This document shows, in pieces, positions 62,959-64,000 of a DNA stretch of 64,000 nt. The DNA is from Leucaena leucocephala (lineage: Eukaryota > Streptophyta > Magnoliopsida > Fabales > Fabaceae), in contig CM073558.1 of NCBI GenBank assembly GCA_037074615.1, positions 10,106,001-10,170,000 on the forward strand. Reading direction: 5' to 3'. The notes below the pieces were generated by a model that worked only from the letters and a program-made list of their open reading frames with translations, did not search any database and was not told where the DNA came from. The translations under genes and the position numbers were made by a program. Position 1 is the stretch's first letter; every line of letters starts with the position of its first letter.

Positions 62959-64000
62959 TGGTATCAGAGCACGGTGGTTCTGTCCAATCTTCCACCACAG
63001 AGCACGACAATACCGTCCCGTTCGACGGTGGGTCACGTCACAGCTCAACCAAGATCGCCGGCCTTGAAGGGTCGGCCATCCTCATCGTGCCGGAGCGTCT
63101 TACCGGCGAAAATTACTTAGATTGGAGCCAGTCAATGCTCCTTGCACTAGACGGACGGGATAGACTCGACTTCATCAACAGCGACCAGCCTCCCACTAAT
63201 GATGCCAGTACCCGTCGAAGGTGGAAATCAGACAACGCCTTGGTCGCCTCATGGCTTCTCAACTCTATGCTCCCTGAGGTCCGGCGAAGCTTCATGTTCC
63301 TCACCTCCGCCAAAGCCATATGGGCCGCCGTGAAAGACGCGTACGGGAAACGCCCAAATGGCTCACTGCTATTTGATCTAAGAGCTCGCCTCTGGACTGT
63401 CAAACAAGGCGCGCGACCCATCAATGCATACTACCTTGAAAAAACCGTGCTGTGGCAGGAACTTGACCTACTGCAACACCGAATCTGGAGAGACCCAGAA
63501 GATGCTGCCGAGTACCGTCGAGCTGTGGAGGAGGAACGACTGTTTGAGTTCCTGGTTGGCTTGAATTCTGCCTACGACGACACTCGGGGTCGTCTTCTCA
63601 GCCGAGTGCCACTCCCCTCGGTCACCGAAGCCTTTGCCTTGTTACGAGACGAGGAGTCCCGACGCCATATCATGCTCGCCGACCAAACACCTCGCCCTTC
63701 TCCCATTGAAGGATCTGCTCTCGCTGTCCGAGCTGCCGACTCTGGGTCCAGGAGGGACCGTCCAATGTGTGACCATTGCAAGAAGGTCGGCCACACAAGG
63801 GAAAAATGTTGGGACCTCCACGGGAAACCCCCCGACTGGCGGCCCAAACCACGGCGACCTAAGGCACATCTGGTTGAAGCGCAGGGTCCAGAGGATGAAG
63901 GCTCCGTCACTGCAGGCACACCTCACAGCGTCGGTAGGTCCACTTCACAGCAACTGCAGGCCCAAATTGTTCCTGGCCCAACTCACGCAGGTTCACTTCC
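62958..64000 (+). CDS. gag: Copia Gag, intact as far as seen (partial)
   Basis: An uninterrupted frame of 347 codons runs from the ATG at 62958-62960 to the window edge without a stop. The capsid-like part (UBN2/retrotran-gag type) reads RLTGENYLDWSQSMLLAL, FMFLTSAKAIWAAVKDAYGK and EERLFEFLVGLNSAYDDTRG. The zinc knuckle CDHCKKVGHTREKC has the full CX2CX4HX4C spacing near 63765. The protein would package element RNA in cytoplasmic particles. The start is chosen because the frame is open from there and two related copies begin the same way. The sequence is GC-rich compared with the host introns. Pol presumably follows outside the window. Confidence 0.92.
   Translation, partial: MVSEHGGSVQSSTTEHDNTVPFDGGSRHSSTKIAGLEGSAILIVPERLTGENYLDWSQSMLLALDGRDRLDFINSDQPPTNDASTRRRWKSDNALVASWLLNSMLPEVRRSFMFLTSAKAIWAAVKDAYGKRPNGSLLFDLRARLWTVKQGARPINAYYLEKTVLWQELDLLQHRIWRDPEDAAEYRRAVEEERLFEFLVGLNSAYDDTRGRLLSRVPLPSVTEAFALLRDEESRRHIMLADQTPRPSPIEGSALAVRAADSGSRRDRPMCDHCKKVGHTREKCWDLHGKPPDWRPKPRRPKAHLVEAQGPEDEGSVTAGTPHSVGRSTSQQLQAQIVPGPTHAGSL
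62959..62970 (+). other. Primer-binding site for initiator tRNA-Met
   Basis: TGGTATCAGAGC is complementary to the 3' end of plant initiator tRNA-Met. It starts immediately after the LTR and overlaps codons 1-5 of gag. Confidence 0.92.

Larger units (their letters stand above)
62690..64000 (+). mobile_element. 5' end of a young family-A copia (runs off the window)
   Basis: LTR 62690-62958 begins TGTTGGAGATATTAGC and ends CAACCAACA. Primer site TGGTATCAGAGC follows at once. Gag is open to the window end. The LTR contains a near-perfect 36-bp tandem duplication (AATGTATCCCGGATTACATG from 62775 and 62811). Protease onward lies outside the window. Confidence 0.93.

Overview
The window is nuclear DNA of a flowering plant, most likely a eudicot. 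It is AT-rich, has spliced genes with GT-AG introns, and is packed with Ty1/copia retrotransposons primed by initiator tRNA-Met, plus CACTA, hAT-like, LINE and SINE insertions. I could not name the species from sequence alone.

The only host gene that looks functional lies on the minus strand from 60804 to 19873. It is the 3' half of the organellar glycyl-tRNA synthetase (EDD1 type, bacterial alpha-beta fusion). Eighteen exons, 1602 nt in all, join in one frame to 533 codons plus a stop. They cover much of the beta-subunit core and the C-terminal anticodon-binding region. The N-terminal exons, including the whole alpha (catalytic) part, lie beyond the right edge. Its introns hold nearly all the retrotransposons from 20 to 60 kb; one intron is 20,556 bp.

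Layout: 174-8388 is a complete but decayed CACTA element with a TCC target duplication and two dead transposon genes. 8.4-10.8 kb is featureless. 10.8-11.5 kb is a DUF1191-like membrane-protein pseudogene, followed by a 1.1-kb repeat array. 12.9-15.8 kb looks like a long solo LTR. 17.7-18.5 kb is a GC-rich hAT-like element with a perfect 8-bp duplication. From 19.9 kb the EDD1 exons begin, separated by: a deleted copia (20.4-22.2 kb), a short-LTR gag-protease element (23.6-25.6 kb), several copia fragments (26.2-31.6 kb), a tRNA-derived SINE (32.6 kb), a truncated copia (34.0-36.1 kb), and the giant intron (38.6-59.2 kb). That intron contains a LINE end, a copia nested in an older copia (39.3-44.6 kb), a dispersed LTR pair (44.6 and 56.7 kb), a three-LTR copia complex invaded by a young copia (46.0-56.4 kb), and another copia fragment (57.3-58.9 kb). 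Beyond the first visible exon are a solo LTR (61.9 kb) and the 5' end of a young copia whose gag is open to the window edge.

I found no gene cluster or defence-like system. The most unusual pattern is a pair of related copia elements, one inside the other, that both lack the gag capsid and zinc-knuckle region and carry instead a GC-rich leader with a minisatellite. The inner one moved recently (perfect duplication, LTRs differing at 3 of 218 positions), so it probably used Gag supplied in trans.
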